Assembly: GCA_036873755.1 (NCBI GenBank)
Contig: JAVTVY010045324.1
Location: 140,700 to 204,699, forward strand
Length of the DNA stretch: 64,000 nt
From: Hanleya hanleyi
Taxonomy: Eukaryota > Mollusca > Polyplacophora > Lepidopleurida > Hanleyidae
Direction of reading: 5' to 3'
The stretch's first letter is position 1. Each line of letters opens with the position of its first letter. Shown here piece after piece: positions 1 to 12,000 of this stretch. Under the pieces are notes generated by a model. It was not told where the DNA came from. It made no database searches and saw nothing but the letters and a program-made list of their open reading frames with translations. The translations under genes and the position numbers were made by a program.

Positions 1-44
1 ACGGCGAGCCTGCCGGGTTTCACATAACCCTTGTTTTTTTCAAT

Positions 45-395
45 GTTGGAATTTTAACACCATTCTGTTAACACCGTTTTGGCGTTAAACTGGTGTCGAA
101 ACACCTCCTTTTCTTAACACTGTTTTTTGGTGTTGAACTGGTCTAACACCAATTTTCAGTGTTAGATTTTCAACACCATTCTTTCAACACCGTTTTTTGG
201 TGTTGAACTGGTCTCGACACCATTTTTCAGTGTTGGATTGGGTCAACACCATTTTCTCAACACCGTTTTTTGGTGTTGAACTGGCCTCAACACCACATTT
301 TGGTGTTGAATTATGTCAACACCGTTTCTCAACACCACTTATTGGTGTTGAACTGGCCTTAACACTAAAAAATGGTGTTGGGCCAACACCGTTTT
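45..395. repeat. Tandem array of AACACC/GGTGTT hairpin units
   Basis: A minisatellite of diverged units alternates 'caacaccgttttttggtgttg' with 'aactggtct'. Each unit is self-complementary (AACACC...GGTGTT), so the array can fold into a row of hairpins. There is no coding potential beyond what the repeat creates. Confidence 0.8.
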
Positions 396-1015
396 TCTGG
401 CTGTGTGCAGTGAGAAAATTGGCCCCATGTGGGCTCCTGTTACTTCGTGTCAGTATTCCGGCATGTCCTTCCAGAATGTTGCGTTTAATTGTTATCTGTA
501 TATGGTGTTATCTTCTGGTGAACTTTTAGTCCCAAGGCTTACCCTCTGTACGAATCCGTGTGATTGTAATTATTTGTGATTATAGTGATGATGGGGAATG
601 CATGAAGCGTTTGATTTCAGTCCGGCCTCACAAACTTATATGTTCTGTATAAGAACTCGCATTCTACTAATATTTTCCCCGTTTGGACCGTTTCTTTAAT
701 CAACGGTCACATAGTTTCATCATTTTCATCAGATGACTTGACATCCATCCACCTGGTCTTGAATATGTGTATACAATAACGCTTAAGCTGATTCCAGGCA
801 TCGCGTGGTCATGCCATTCAAGGTGTCCACATGAAGCCCTACAATAAAAGCGTGGTGGAGATACAAATCATCACAGGGATCAGTTTCGGTTTTCGGAAAG
901 CATTTATATATAACGCAGTCAGAATATGAGCATGTACGCTGGCAATTTTTCCACTACCGGTGTAATTGCGTTTAGCTGTAGTCTGATGGCATTATCACTG
1001 TGTTATATATTACAG
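396..1015. other. Intron or 5' flank, nothing recognised
   Basis: AT-rich sequence ending in a pyrimidine-poor acceptor 'atattacag' in front of the first EGF exon. I see no other gene or repeat in it. Confidence 0.5.
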
Positions 1016-1144
1016 ATGTGGATGAATGCAGCACGGTTGGAAAAGTTACTTGTCCTGGACCATGTATAAATTTACCAGGCACTTACGGATGTAACTGTAC
1101 CATACCAGGTTACATACCTACCTCCAATCTACAGTTTTGCAAAG
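1016..1144 (+). CDS. EGF exon 1 (cbEGF domain)
   Basis: The exon is bounded by acceptor 'tacag' and donor 'gtaaag', with phase 1 on both sides (129 nt, 43 codons across the joins). It encodes one calcium-binding EGF-like domain starting DVDEC, with six cysteines. The C-x-N-x4-Y-x-C signature (CINLPGTYGC) marks Ca2+ binding and Asn/Asp hydroxylation. It is an internal exon of the large + strand extracellular gene; no signal peptide is seen upstream. Confidence 0.88.
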
Positions 1145-3007
1145 GTAAAGTGATATTCGTTTTCAATAAAAAAATTCTTATTGCAAACATTGAGCTATAA
1201 TAAGTCAAATATATTCAGAATAATGTGCATTGATTCGAATTTGACAGATGGGCAATTATTTGGTTGGGGGTAATAATTCACCGTAAAAGTAAGCAAAGCT
1301 TAAATTCTCATCTGTATTACATTGTCCCAGTGTGTTTCGAATATAACCTGTTTTGTGTGTCGGTATTCCTGACCGACACTCGGGCTTTGTCAGGCTTGAA
1401 ATCTTTATACTGCAGCTAGTTTGTTTGTTTAGTAGCTGCTCGTTGGTTTCACGTTTGCATCTGTATCGGTCCTGCTAAATGTTTGCCAACCTCGAACAGG
1501 ATGCTGAAACGTTCAAAGTATATTTGCATTATCTTTTTGCATTGATCAATCCGTCTTCACTCGTCTATATCTGCCTATCCGCCATTCTGCCTGACTTTCA
1601 ACGTAATGTAAAACGCTATTGAAGACTTTTACCAGATCCGGTCTCTCATACCATGTAACGTTTGATCAGACTTTTGATAAAAAGTTGAGAGTAGCCCTTT
1701 TCAAGAGGTAGACAATCATTTATCTATCTTAACTTTAACGTAGCTCATCATTGTTATTGTTTTCAAGGTTGGGATATTTCTCTCGAGCGGTAAAGCTTAT
1801 AGGATAAAGTATGGGCGACAGTTCTGACATTCAGTTTTCATTCGTCACCCACAAACATGACAAAAGAATTTCCGCGTCAATAATCGAAAGACCTTTTCAT
1901 GAATAATCGCTTTTAAGCGGGCATAACTCTTTTCGTGGAAAAATCACTCCACACTCTTTCGTTGACCATATGCGTGCTGTTTTTCTATTTGCTTCCTGTA
2001 ATTTCTGAAAACACACCGGTAACACTGTAGACGTGATTTAGGCGCGAATTCTTTTTCCAGTATTTTATTAACCTTACCAACTCCGGGAATTCTAGACTCA
2101 GCAAGGTAGAAAAATTGCATTTTACTGAAAGGCATACCTTTAAAACATACGCATCTGACAGGAACTGTATTGTACCTTCCACTTCGTCATTTCGTAATCG
2201 TGGTATTCATTTTTTCGTACGACAAGTAGCATCAGTTCCAACCACAAAAGAGTGTTGGGGGGTGTGGGCGGTGTATTACGGTAAAGTGTCGAAATATGGG
2301 GTCTCTATATATAACCCCATGCTTTATATAAATATACACTTTCATATAGAGCATGAGTTTATATATAGAGACCCAATATTTAGGCACTTTACCGTTACGC
2401 CACCGCCCACACCCCCAAAACCTCTTGTTTTGAGGGCATGTGGTTCCAACGATGCATGAAATGAAATATAAAAATAACACAAGAAAATAACACACCATTA
2501 TACTATTGCTGTTAGTGTGATGGCTGGACGAGAATTCAGCCAGACATACATTGCCCTAAATCTCATCACTTTATGACGTTAAACATTCACAAGCCAGTTG
2601 TTCTAAGGCAGTTGCGTACTTGTCAGTATTGCGTGGGTTATATTGGAGACGAATATTCAACACAAGGTGCTGTTCAAGCAATTGCAGGTCATAGACATTC
2701 ATTATTCCGCGATTGCATCGATCTTTCGAACTATTTACTAAACATCTACCATGTGAACATTTAAGACCAACAAAATCTTCGCAAAATTTTTCTCTTTGAT
2801 CTTCAAAAGGATGTTGTATCTTGTTAGTATTATTATTATTATCGTTTTCTTGATTTATATACATTACTATTTCCTTATAGTACACTATAGTATTGTGCGT
2901 TTGATATGGTTTTTCGGTCATAACCAATGTGAATTGTATTGGTGCCATTTAATTGAAAAATAAAAGTCAGTAGTGATTAGTGATTACGTAATTGGGATGT
3001 TTTCCAG
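1145..3007 (+). other. Intron 1
   Basis: An 1.86-kb intron from donor 'gtaaag' to acceptor 'ttttccag'. It contains the palindromic MITE at 2,225-2,452. The rest shows no coding or structural signal I can support. Confidence 0.7.
2225..2452. mobile_element. Palindromic MITE with ~100-bp inverted repeats
   Basis: The left arm (GGTGTGGGCGGTG...ACGGTAAAGTG...GGGTCTCTATATATAA) is repeated in reverse complement on the right (TTATATATAGAGACCC...CACTTTACCGTTACG...CACCGCCCACACCCCC). The spacer is only about 45 bp. It looks like a non-autonomous DNA transposon or foldback with no gene. The apparent ORFs over it on both strands come from the palindrome. Confidence 0.8.
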
Positions 3008-3133
3008 ATGTAGATGAGTGTAGCTTCGCCAATGGTGACTGTTCGGATGTTTGTGTTAATACCCGAGGATCCTATAGATGCCGATGTGAGGAAGCTGGGT
3101 ATAGGTTGTCTAAAGATGATCACACATGTGAAG
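3008..3133 (+). CDS. EGF exon 2 (cbEGF domain)
   Basis: Acceptor 'tttccag', donor 'gtacag', phase 1-1, 126 nt. It encodes DVDEC...C with six cysteines and the hydroxylation signature CVNTRGSYRC. It is a consensus Ca2+-binding EGF module with no stop inside, and splices in frame to the neighbouring exons. Confidence 0.9.
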
Positions 3134-3408
3134 GTACAGAACATCTTTTTGCTCGTATATATCTGGGCGTCACCAATAAGGGCGTCATCAATTGGCGTTA
3201 TCCTACGATTACAATTTGAGCTACCTGTGTTCTTCTGTTTATACAGTTCCACTAAACTGATGTTCGACCTATATATTCATGTCCCATAGATTCGCACCTT
3301 CTAATTAATAAATATGTAATGTATTAAGAGTTTCGAGGATACACATCATGTAATCATCTTACACAATTTGTAAAAGATATTTTCCTACATGCATGTTCCT
3401 TATTTCAG

Positions 3409-3537
3409 ATATTAATGAGTGTGAACGATATAAAAATGTCTGCGGACTTGGAGGATCCTGCAACAATACAATTGGGTCATATATATGCACCTGTGGCCCA
3501 GGTTTCACGAGAACTACCGACAAAGCTCACTGCATAG
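3409..3537 (+). CDS. EGF exon 3 (cbEGF domain)
   Basis: Acceptor 'tatttcag', donor 'gtatac', phase 1-1, 129 nt. It encodes DINEC...CNNTIGSYICTC...HC, one complete cbEGF with the aromatic residue of the hydroxylation motif kept. The intron before it is only 275 bp, the second shortest gap between EGF exons here. Confidence 0.9.
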   Translation: MLMSVNDIKMSADLEDPATIQLGHIYAPVAQVSRELPTKLTA

Positions 3538-4009
3538 GTATACTATCGTCCCACCCTTTAACAAGTGGGGACACGGGTACTCCAATGGTAATACGAATCG
3601 GGCTCGGTCCCGGTCGTATGTGAGATTCGGTTTCTGGTCCCTGATCATGTTCGTGTGTTTCTCTCCGGGTCCCCGACTTTCCAAACACCGCAAAACTAGA
3701 TATATGATTCTGAGATATGTATATGTTTATGAATATGCTCGTCACATTGGAAGATTAGCTTGTATCTAACCAGGCTATCGAGGTTAGAATTAAGATCATT
3801 CTATCTGTTTTTGTTATTAAATAAATCGATTTATATCAGCGATAATATAGCGGAGTGATTTCTAGGTCATTAGCCAGTGCTTTATTTCTGTCGTATTTTT
3901 AATTCATTACCGTACTCGATTGATAATACATATATGAACACTACTACTATATTTAGTTTAAGGCGTCAAAAGTTTTCCCCCCTTGATTGAATGAAGAGGT
4001 TTTGGTTGA

Positions 4010-4090
4010 AGCGACCAGAGAGAGAGAGAGAGATAATTAAATGTAACGTCGCCTTCAGCAATATTTCAGCTATGTTGCGACGATCAGACA
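4010..4090 (-). repeat. SINE-like dispersed element, (CT)n tail
   Basis: On the minus strand it reads 'tctgatcgtcgcaacatagc', then 'tgaaatattgctgaaggcga', then 'cgtta', and ends in (CT)n. A second copy on the plus strand is at 63,465-63,556. The core is one I associate with gastropod genomes, which is my main reason for suspecting a mollusc. Confidence 0.6.
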
Positions 4091-4544
4091 AAACTCTGTG
4101 TAAGTTCAACAATAAAGTAAGTTAGCAACCTAACACTCTGAAAGTGATCGGCAACACATCCGAGACCAGGTGAAGATTATTTTCAATCTCAATATCCCAT
4201 GAAGATTGAAACAGCTTTCTCATACAGATGTAAAGTTTAAAATCGCCACACGGGACTCCACGATGATTATAGCACAGGAGGTAGACTAAGGTGCCAAACA
4301 AATTAGGCTCTGTGACGATCCATTGTGATCACCAATGTCTGTAGAGCCTAATTTTCGAAATTCAAATTTTTTTTTGTAGTTTTGGTTAGGTTTTTGTTAG
4401 GGTTAGGGTTGCTAGGGTATGTTTGTTTGGGTCATCGTCGCCGTGTGACCAATAAGGTTAGGTGCGATATTAAACTTCAAACAACCAACCATCCACGATG
4501 ATTAACCTCATCACCTAGGGCTGTCTTAGCTTTGCATCAGCATC

Positions 4545-5019
4545 AGTATTTCCTATTATCCCAACATGAACAAGTAGCCAGAGACACAATATTAATCTGT
4601 AGCTCAACTCTGCGGTCATAAAACTTTAGAACATTCAGGGTGGAGGGATGAATTTGCGAATCTATTCTTGATCGCCTGAAGGCATGACAGTGCATCTGAG
4701 AATATGAGATACTCTTTGATTTTGCTGTACCCGATACCTTTCAAGGCCATCAAAAGAGCTTTGGCTTCAGCAGTAAAATATAATTCTTACCTGGCAATCG
4801 ATGGGTTTTGGTTTTGGAACCAAAGACAGTAGCGCACGCAACTGTGTCACTATATGTGGAACCATCTGTATATATAGTCTGATGTGAGCCATACTTTTCT
4901 CCCAGTAGATCAGATTTTTGCTGATACACAAGTTGGTTTGTGTCAGCTAACTTAAATTTTCTCAGTGTAATATCTACTTGTGGTTTGACTGGTGACCAGA
5001 CAGATGATTGTAGCACCAT
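4545..5019 (-). pseudogene. Non-LTR retrotransposon RNase H fragment
   Basis: Minus-strand translation gives IYTDGSTYSDTVACATVFGS, the first-Asp motif of RNase HI domains in non-LTR retrotransposons. The frame is then lost, and a second frame gives AEAKALLMALKGIGYSKIKE followed by FSDALSCLQAIKNR, the continuation of the same domain. It is therefore a frameshifted, 5'-truncated relic inside a host intron, not a host gene. Confidence 0.7.
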
Positions 5020-5123
5020 AGTGTTGAATGTAAGATTAGATGCAACTGAAAGACATCTTCCCTTTCTCTGACACAGGAAACTGAACTAGGTCGTATATCT
5101 ATTACACTGGCTTTCTTCTACAG

Positions 5124-5246
5124 ATGATAACGAGTGTCTCTTGAGGAACGGAGGATGTAAGCAAATTTGTTTGAACGTACCAGGTTCATTCCACTGCGCA
5201 TGTCGAGATGGTTTTGGTCTGCTGAGCGACCAAGTGACATGTTCGG
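5124..5246 (+). CDS. EGF exon 4 (cbEGF domain)
   Basis: This exon contains no ATG, so it is missed by ATG-based ORF searches. Acceptor 'ttctacag', donor 'gtgcgt', phase 1-1, 123 nt. It encodes DDNEC...GGCKQICLNVPGSFHCAC...TCSG, a complete six-cysteine cbEGF with the C-x-N-x4-F signature. Open frame and splice sites match its neighbours exactly. Confidence 0.88.
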
Positions 5247-5357
5247 GTGCGTATATTCCATGAGAGTATTGTGAAACGTATATAATTCGAAATTAAATCT
5301 GAATATCTGAAATTTTCGCTAAACTTTTGTTTCTGAATGACTTAAATCTATTCATAG

Positions 5358-5483
5358 ATATCCAAGAGTGTTTAATAAACAACGGTGGATGTCAGGACCG
5401 GTGCATCAATACAATTGGCTCATTCCGATGTGTTTGTCGAAAACGGGGCATGGTGTTGGGCGCGGACCGCAGATCATGCGAGC
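5358..5483 (+). CDS. EGF exon 5 (cbEGF domain)
   Basis: Acceptor 'ttcatag', donor 'gtaagt', phase 1-1, 126 nt. It encodes DIQEC...[18 protein letters not shown]...SCER. It is separated by only 111 bp from exon 4, the shortest intron of the gene here. Confidence 0.9.
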
Positions 5484-5897
5484 GTAAGTTGTCTCGAAAT
5501 ATTTTGTGCTGCTATATGACATATTTTAATTAAAAATATCATCGTGTTTGGAGCTTGTAATGCATAAACAGTTGGCTTTACATAAGATTCCTCTCTTTTA
5601 TGCCGAGATAAAAGCTGACTACCGTTTTCCATGATACAGGAATGAAAAGAAAACACGTTATAAGATGATTTGTGTTAAACGTCGAATGAGTACTTTAACC
5701 TGCCAGAAATGGCTAACAGTTGCAAAGTTACATAAGGTATTAATTTACTCACCAACTAAGGTGAAATAGACATGTCGAATCTTCCCTGCCCAAACGAATA
5801 TTTCTGGTTTATCTCTATATAGGGAACGACGGGGTTGCTTATATTCGCTTACGGAACTCAAACTGCATTTTAAAGTTATTCAATCTATTTTTGTCAG

Positions 5898-6062
5898 CTT
5901 GCCCTGTAAACACATACTACAGAAGACAGAAGCGCAAGAAAAGCCGATGTGTGAAGTGTCCCAGCAACTCACACACCCGCAGTCCTGGCAAACGATCCAG
6001 GAAAAACTGTAAATGCGACCCAGGCTTCCTTGGAATACCAGCTCTCAGAATCCAATGTCAAG
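5898..6062 (+). CDS. GCC2/GCC3-type cysteine module exon (exon 6)
   Basis: Acceptor 'tttgtcag', donor 'gtacag', phase 1-1, 165 nt (55 codons). It encodes ACPVNTYY...CVKCPSNSHTRSPG...CKCDPGFLG...CQG. The C-x-x-C-P-x-x-S/T-x-T pattern followed by C-x-C-x-x-G-[FY] is that of GCC2_GCC3 (ephrin-receptor-like) domains, which accompany EGF repeats in SCUBE and SVEP1 proteins. It resembles exon 13 (33,846) closely. Confidence 0.85.
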
Positions 6063-6626
6063 GTACAGGCATTTCCGATTATATTTGAATATATTTGGGT
6101 CGTTTGAGGCACTATTATATTAGGGAAAATTGCACTCTACACTGGCTTGAATCAAAGCTCCATTGACGGCCTTGAAGGCTTGAATAAGAGTCTGTGTTTG
6201 TTTGTCTGTGGAGCCACAGTGTTGATCAAAATGTCGTCTTACGCCTATTGAGTGGGGATTTTTTATTGCAGTGGAAAGCCCTGAAGTTCCGCCAAGAAAG
6301 CTTTGCGATTCGGTAAAACGACAACAAAGTGAAGCGAAGGGCAGTTAACACCCAATGGAGGCCGGGAACATGAAACAAACCTTTTACATGTAATTGTTGT
6401 ACCTTGTCGTCATTGAACGGCCACAATTTTGAAGCTTAGTCAGGAAACATGTAGCTTTGAGATATGGAAGAATGTCTCGAGAGAGCAAACAGTCAGAAAA
6501 TGGAATTAGATTGATAATCAGTATAGCAAATGCTTCGTAATGGAAACATGGGCTTGCACATGTATATTGTACTGATACATATGTGTCATTTTCAGCTTAT
6601 CACAATAACCAATATTTTTATTGAAG
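6063..6626 (+). other. Intron 6, nothing recognised
   Basis: A 564-bp intron between the GCC module and the next EGF exon, without recognisable repeats or RNA genes. Confidence 0.6.
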
Positions 6627-6749
6627 ATATCGATGAGTGTGAATACGACAACTTTGGTTGTTCTAACGGCTGTGACAATATACCCGGAACTGCTGTTTGT
6701 ACATGTCCTGTTGGATTCAATCTTACGAAGGTCGGAAAAAATTGCGGCG
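6627..6749 (+). CDS. EGF exon 7 (cbEGF domain)
   Basis: Acceptor 'attgaag', donor 'gtatgt', phase 1-1, 123 nt. It encodes DIDEC...CDNIPGTAVCTC...NCGG. Six cysteines and the DxDEC start are kept. The aromatic residue of the hydroxylation motif is replaced by Ala (GTAVC), so hydroxylation or packing may differ from exons 1-5. Confidence 0.86.
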
Positions 6750-6998
6750 GTATGTTCTTTCTATAGTTTCGTTTTTCTATCTTCCTCAATCATTAAAATT
6801 TGAAATTCAGTACTTTCTAATATATTTCAATGTAAATAGCAAACTTTAATGAACTACAACAACACCTTTTTTCGCATTGCAACCTACTTCACGATCTGAA
6901 TGTTTCTGTTGTACAAGTTTATATGAGAATTGATGCATTCTATAGCCACTTGAATGTAATCATCTTTAATTAGCTTTTCTCTGTTTTCTACCATAAAG

Positions 6999-7124
6999 AC
7001 GTGGACGAATGTGAGACGAACAATGGAGGTTGTGATGATCGTTGTATAAACACCGAAGGCTCCTCCTACTGTACATGTGATCATCCCGGGTACTTACTTG
7101 CCAATGACAGCAAACATTGCTCAG
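6999..7124 (+). CDS. EGF exon 8 (cbEGF domain)
   Basis: This exon lacks a useful ATG. Acceptor 'ccataaag', donor 'gtcagt', phase 1-1, 126 nt. It encodes [20 protein letters not shown], then [14 protein letters not shown] and HCSG. It is a complete cbEGF whose aromatic residue is shifted by one position (GSSYC). Confidence 0.87.
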
Positions 7125-8434
7125 GTCAGTAAGATACAAGAGTTTTTCATTGGAGAAAACTTCGTTAGTTCACTATTCGGCATGCGTAGGTGGTTCAATA
7201 TATCGCCGACGAATTAAAACATTAGCCATACGATCTAATGTGTTGTTTCTTTCACGACATCGTTAGCTATTGTAAACGGATCATTTCCAACACATACAAC
7301 ACTTTATTTGAATAATATACCTGGGAAACTTATGTGCAACCAGACGCCAAGTTTCTGAAATTTTGTGATGGATATCATGCACCGGCGGCGAAATGCGATC
7401 GTAGTGTGCAAGATCTGTGGTGCTACGTTTCGTAACTTGTGTCTAATTCCGCTTGACGCGGGGCTAGGGCCGTTTGGATATCATGTGTTTTACATGTCCA
7501 TGGTGTTCAAATGAACAATCACAACCAGAGCGTGACTGAGATACATACTTTGGAAGCGACTCGAAAATTCAGTTCGATAAGGAAGAATGGTCAGCGGTAA
7601 GGATTTTATGTGTAGAATATTATCGTGTCCAGCTGACACCATTGAAAACTGTTGAACGCTTCCCTGTTGAAGAAAGTCATCTTCTGTTTTTACTATTCCT
7701 ATTTCACACACATTTGGAATCGGCGATAACTGTCATCAGAAATAGGTCTTTCCATTATTGACGAGGAAATTCCTTTATGGACGACGGCTGAATATTGAAT
7801 GTAGGATATGACGCTTGCTATTCAATGGATTAACACAATCAAACCTTCTTGAGATCTGCTGATACACACGATCTGGTCAAAGCCTGGCCCAGATATACTC
7901 TAGAACGACTTGAAGATATATTTGCATAAAAGAATACTGACCATTTGATACGGATTTGAAGATAAGAACATCATAGGCCTACTGTTTTGCCGGCATCACT
8001 CGGAATGTTCTTCACTTCTTACTTCTCTCTTATCGGGATATTGTTTCTGATTATATAATATTACTTTTATTTGACGCCTGCTTGGTGAATAATGTGGTGG
8101 CAATATGGGATTTCGTTTATGAAAGCGAAAATGCTCAATCACCGACGGCTGATTACTGAGTATACCATCTGACGCTTGTGCATGCCTGGTGTTGATTCTT
8201 CAAATTTTGAATGAAAGATTAAACTGTATAGTTTTCCACAATAATGATAAAAAGGGGTATTGAGAAACAGAAAAAGTCTATATTCACCCATTTCTCCGAA
8301 GCAGCATATTAAGTAAAATGTTTCTAAGGTTATATACGTGCTTGTATACTTCAGTCTCAGTAATGCCTAACAAATGGGTCTTATTCCAAAATATTCAAGT
8401 GTAAATGTCAGAAAAAAATGTTTTTCGAAACCAG
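7125..8434 (+). other. Intron 8 with dispersed repeat copy A
   Basis: A 1.3-kb intron. The stretch 7,390-7,830 matches repeats at 24,840-25,115 and 29,365-29,815. Shared blocks include 'gtgcaagatct-tgg-gctacg', 'tttcgtaacttgtgtctaat', 'cattgaaaactgttga' and 'atggacgacggctg'. Confidence 0.65.
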
Positions 8435-8557
8435 ATATCAACGAATGTGAAATGAATGATTTCAACTGTTCTGACAAGTGTCACAACACCATTGGCAGTG
8501 CCTACTGTCTCTGCCCAGAGGGCTTCTATCTCGACATCGACCAGAAAACTTGTCTAG
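8435..8557 (+). CDS. EGF exon 9 (cbEGF domain)
   Basis: Acceptor 'aaaccag', donor 'gtgagt', phase 1-1, 123 nt. It encodes DINEC...CSDKCHNTIGSAYCLC...TCLG, six cysteines. Ala replaces the aromatic residue of the hydroxylation motif, as in exon 7. Confidence 0.87.
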
Positions 8558-8965
8558 GTGAGTAATTATATCCCAATAATATATATTTAGTTGGAAATAA
8601 TACTTACTAGAAATGTTAACATTCAAAGTTAGCACCGGACATTAACCGCTTCAGTATTACGTGAGAGTTCCTACTGTTAATAAGGAGGTCAACGACTCAC
8701 TTTTCAATGTACCATTCCTTGTAGAATTAGAAATTATTTCGCTAACCATGAACGATTTATTGCGGTTAACAGGACCCCAAACACTGGGACTGGTAGATGG
8801 AAAAACAGTGTGTTTAAGAATTTTGTAGACAATATTGCATGTACAAAGCTTAGTATTATGCCTATATGATTTCGTTATCGATCAATATTACTGATCTGAG
8901 CGCTACACACAAGATCCAATACGTACGTAATCACCCTTACATGTAGAGAAGATTGTATTTTGTAG
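8558..8965 (+). other. Intron 9, nothing recognised
   Basis: A 408-bp AT-rich intron with no repeat or RNA structure that I can support. Confidence 0.6.
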
Positions 8966-9091
8966 ATGTCGATGAATGTAGAGTTGAGAATGGTGAATGT
9001 GACGATGTGTGTGTTAACATACCCGGTTCACACCACTGCGGCTGCAGGTCGCTCGGATTTCGAATGGATGCCAACAAGAAGTCCTGCAGTG
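8966..9091 (+). CDS. EGF exon 10 (cbEGF domain)
   Basis: Acceptor 'ttttgtag', donor 'gtcagt', phase 1-1, 126 nt. It encodes DVDEC...CDDVCVNIPGSHHCGC...SCSG. His replaces the aromatic residue of the Ca-binding motif. Confidence 0.88.
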
Positions 9092-12000
9092 GTCAGTATC
9101 CCTTCATTGATCATTGCGGTTTCGAAGATCTTCAGTCTGTCCATGGACCAGTTCCCCCGTAATAACGTATCTGTATTATAAAAGGTTCTATATAATTGTT
9201 CTGCTTTGTATGGCTCAAAAATATGTCACCATAGTCATAATATTTTGTTCTTCTGGGACTTCATGGAACACAAGTGCCTGTTTGCAAACAGCTATAGCTA
9301 ATAAACGGAATCCATGTCTATCGTGCCTATTTTATCGCATCCAACAGTATTGCTCGACTGACCGTCTCCGGTTCATTGGACGAAATGGTTGTCTTTTCTG
9401 TTTGCCTGTGGTTTTGATTCTTCAGCTGAATAGCAGTCACTTCTACAATCTCATTAAACTCAGATATAATATCACGGACCATTATATCTGACATCATCGC
9501 TATAAATCCCGTGCGAATTTCAAATAAATCTGTTAGCCAATCAGGTGGCTAGCGAGGCGAATCAACTTTAAAATGACGCCACTCGGAATGACACACATGA
9601 GCACGTGGACAAACATAGTAAAGGGAAAACAGAAACAGTATTTAAATAAGACATCATGTCTAGACATCCTGTAGTCCGTGAGCTACTAGGGCTCACCTTG
9701 CACCCCCCCCCCCCCCACTACAGACCGAAACTATGTTTTTTATGTGCTATAGGACATGTCAAATAAGAAACAATTTGTTAACAGTCGATAAACTGGGACT
9801 CACTACCCTTTTAATCACTTTTAAATTACCCCTGTGTTAATAAGTACAATTTTTGTGACAATAGGGGGTAGGGTTACAAGAATAGTCTTATCTTCCATAA
9901 TTATTATCCAATCTTGATAATGTTGGTCACATATTATTCAGCATTGATTGCTGCATCGAATATTTACAAGATACTATCACTATTTGTTGGGTATGACGTC
10001 ACACAGGGACCATACATACAACAGTAGGAGTAGTAGCGAAAGTGGGCGTTTTGGGGGTGCGTGAGGGTATGCTTGAGCGATTGAGGGACCATTCTTGGTC
10101 CGAATGCGTCGTGTGAGATGTCAAATTGAAGCCCTCGGTATGTAGGCCACGACTTGAGGGATCTCCATATGATCTGTGACATCATTGGTGACGTCATCAG
10201 TAGGAGTAGTAGCCAAAGTAGGCATTTTGAGGTTGTGAAGGAAGGTTTTTTGGGTAAAGATGGACCATCCGTGGTCTAAATGGACCGTGTGGGGTGTCAT
10301 CTTGTAACTCCCTGCATGTAGACGACGAATGGTATGGTTTTTGTTGGAAGTCGCATCGTGCTACTCATGCGCAATTGAGCAGTAGTAACAAAAGATGTCA
10401 TTTTGGGCGTGGGCAATGACATGTTTGGGCAATCAAGGGACCCATGTTTGGTCCAAATGGACAGGCTGGGGTATCCTAGTGAAGCTTTCGTGGGATAGTC
10501 AGACAGGCGTGTTTTTTATTGGGATTCAGGCCAATCTGCGCATGCGCAGTTGAGGTCCAATCTACGCATGCGCAGTTGGGGTGTAGTAAATAAAGTGGTC
10601 ATTCTGGAGGTGCGCAGTGATTGAGGTCTTATATCTCATCCAAAGATGGAGTGTAGGGTGTCATCTTGAAGCTCTCGTGGTGTAGACCACGACTTGAGGG
10701 GTTTCCAGGTCATCTGTGACGTCATTGGTGACGCCATCAAATGACGTCATCAGTATGACTGATAACGAAAGCGGCCATTTTAGGGGTGCGTAGTGGTGTG
10801 TTTGAGAGACTGAGGGACCATTCTTGGTCCGAATGGGACATGTGGGGTATCGTATCGAAGCTTTCGCGGAACAGCGTCCGACTGGTCCGGTGTGTCATAG
10901 AAGTAGGGGATATGGCTAGCGTGCGCAGACAGCAAATAGTGGAGAAGGGACACTTGAATGGGATTTTAGACTCGAGGTGGACCATTCTTTGGCCGAATGG
11001 TTTGTGTGGGGTTTCGTAGTGAAGGGCTCGTGGGGTAGCGTCGGATTGGACTGGTATCATCGCACGCATTCTGGTGTACCATATGCACTACGGGCTATAG
11101 TGTACAGGGTGCACCACAGATACGTGCGCATGCCTGCGTTGACATCACTTTCTATCTCCAAGACCTCCAAGCTCCGACTCCAAGAGCTCCGAGCTCCGAG
11201 AGCTCCGACTTCAAGAGCTCTGAGCTCCAAGTTCTCAACCGACCCATCCCACATGTCCGAGCTCTGTAGTTTCTCAAATGGCGGCTTCTGATTGGATAAG
11301 AGCTCTATACTACTGTCAGACTGTACATTTGCAGAACGATGATACTAGGCTACACAACAGACAAATCCGATGCTAACCTACGAGCCCTTCACTACGAAAC
11401 CCCTCACGACCCATTCAGACGGTTCACCTCGAGGCTAAAATTCCATTCCAGTGCCCCTTTTCCACTATTTGCTGTCTGCACATGCTAGCCATATCCCTCA
11501 CTTCTATGACACACCGGACCAGTCGGACGCTGTTCCACGAAAGCTTCGATATGATACCCCACACGTCCCATGCGGACCAAGAATGGCCCCCCACTCTCTC
11601 AAACACACCACTACGCACCCCTAAAATGGCCGCTTTCGTTACCACTCGTACTGATGACGTCGCCAATGACGTCACAGATGACATGGAAATCCCTCAAGTC
11701 GTGGTCTACACCACGAGAGCTTCAAGATGACACCATACACTCCATCTTTGGATGAGATATAGGACCTCAATCTCTGATATACCCCTGCGCACCGCCAGAA
11801 TGACCACTTTATTTACTACACCCCAACTACGCATGCGCAGATTGGCCCGAATTCCAATAAAAAACACGCCTGTCTGACTATCCCACGAAAGCTTCACTAG
11901 GATACCCCAACCTGTCCATTTGGACCAAACATGGGTCCCTTGATTGCCCAAACATGTCATTGCCCACGCCCAAAATGACATCTTTTGCTACTACTGCTCA

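Larger units (their letters stand above)
3538..5123 (+). other. Intron 3 with retrotransposon debris
   Basis: A 1.6-kb intron. It holds a (CT)n-tailed SINE-like element on the minus strand (about 4,010-4,090), a short TTAGGG-like stretch near 4,395, and a broken RNase H fragment (4,545-5,019). Nothing else is recognised. Confidence 0.65.

Noticed and set aside
1..400. CRISPR-like array
   Set aside because: Spacing is irregular, spacers are not unique and the context is eukaryotic. It is a diverged minisatellite.
4380..4410. Telomeric repeat
   Set aside because: Only two or three TTAGGG-like units, too short for a telomere remnant or interstitial array.
9964..11981. Several 60-110-codon ORFs in the foldback
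   Set aside because: The same peptides appear on opposite strands of the two arms, as expected for a palindrome of noncoding DNA. No transposase motif is visible.
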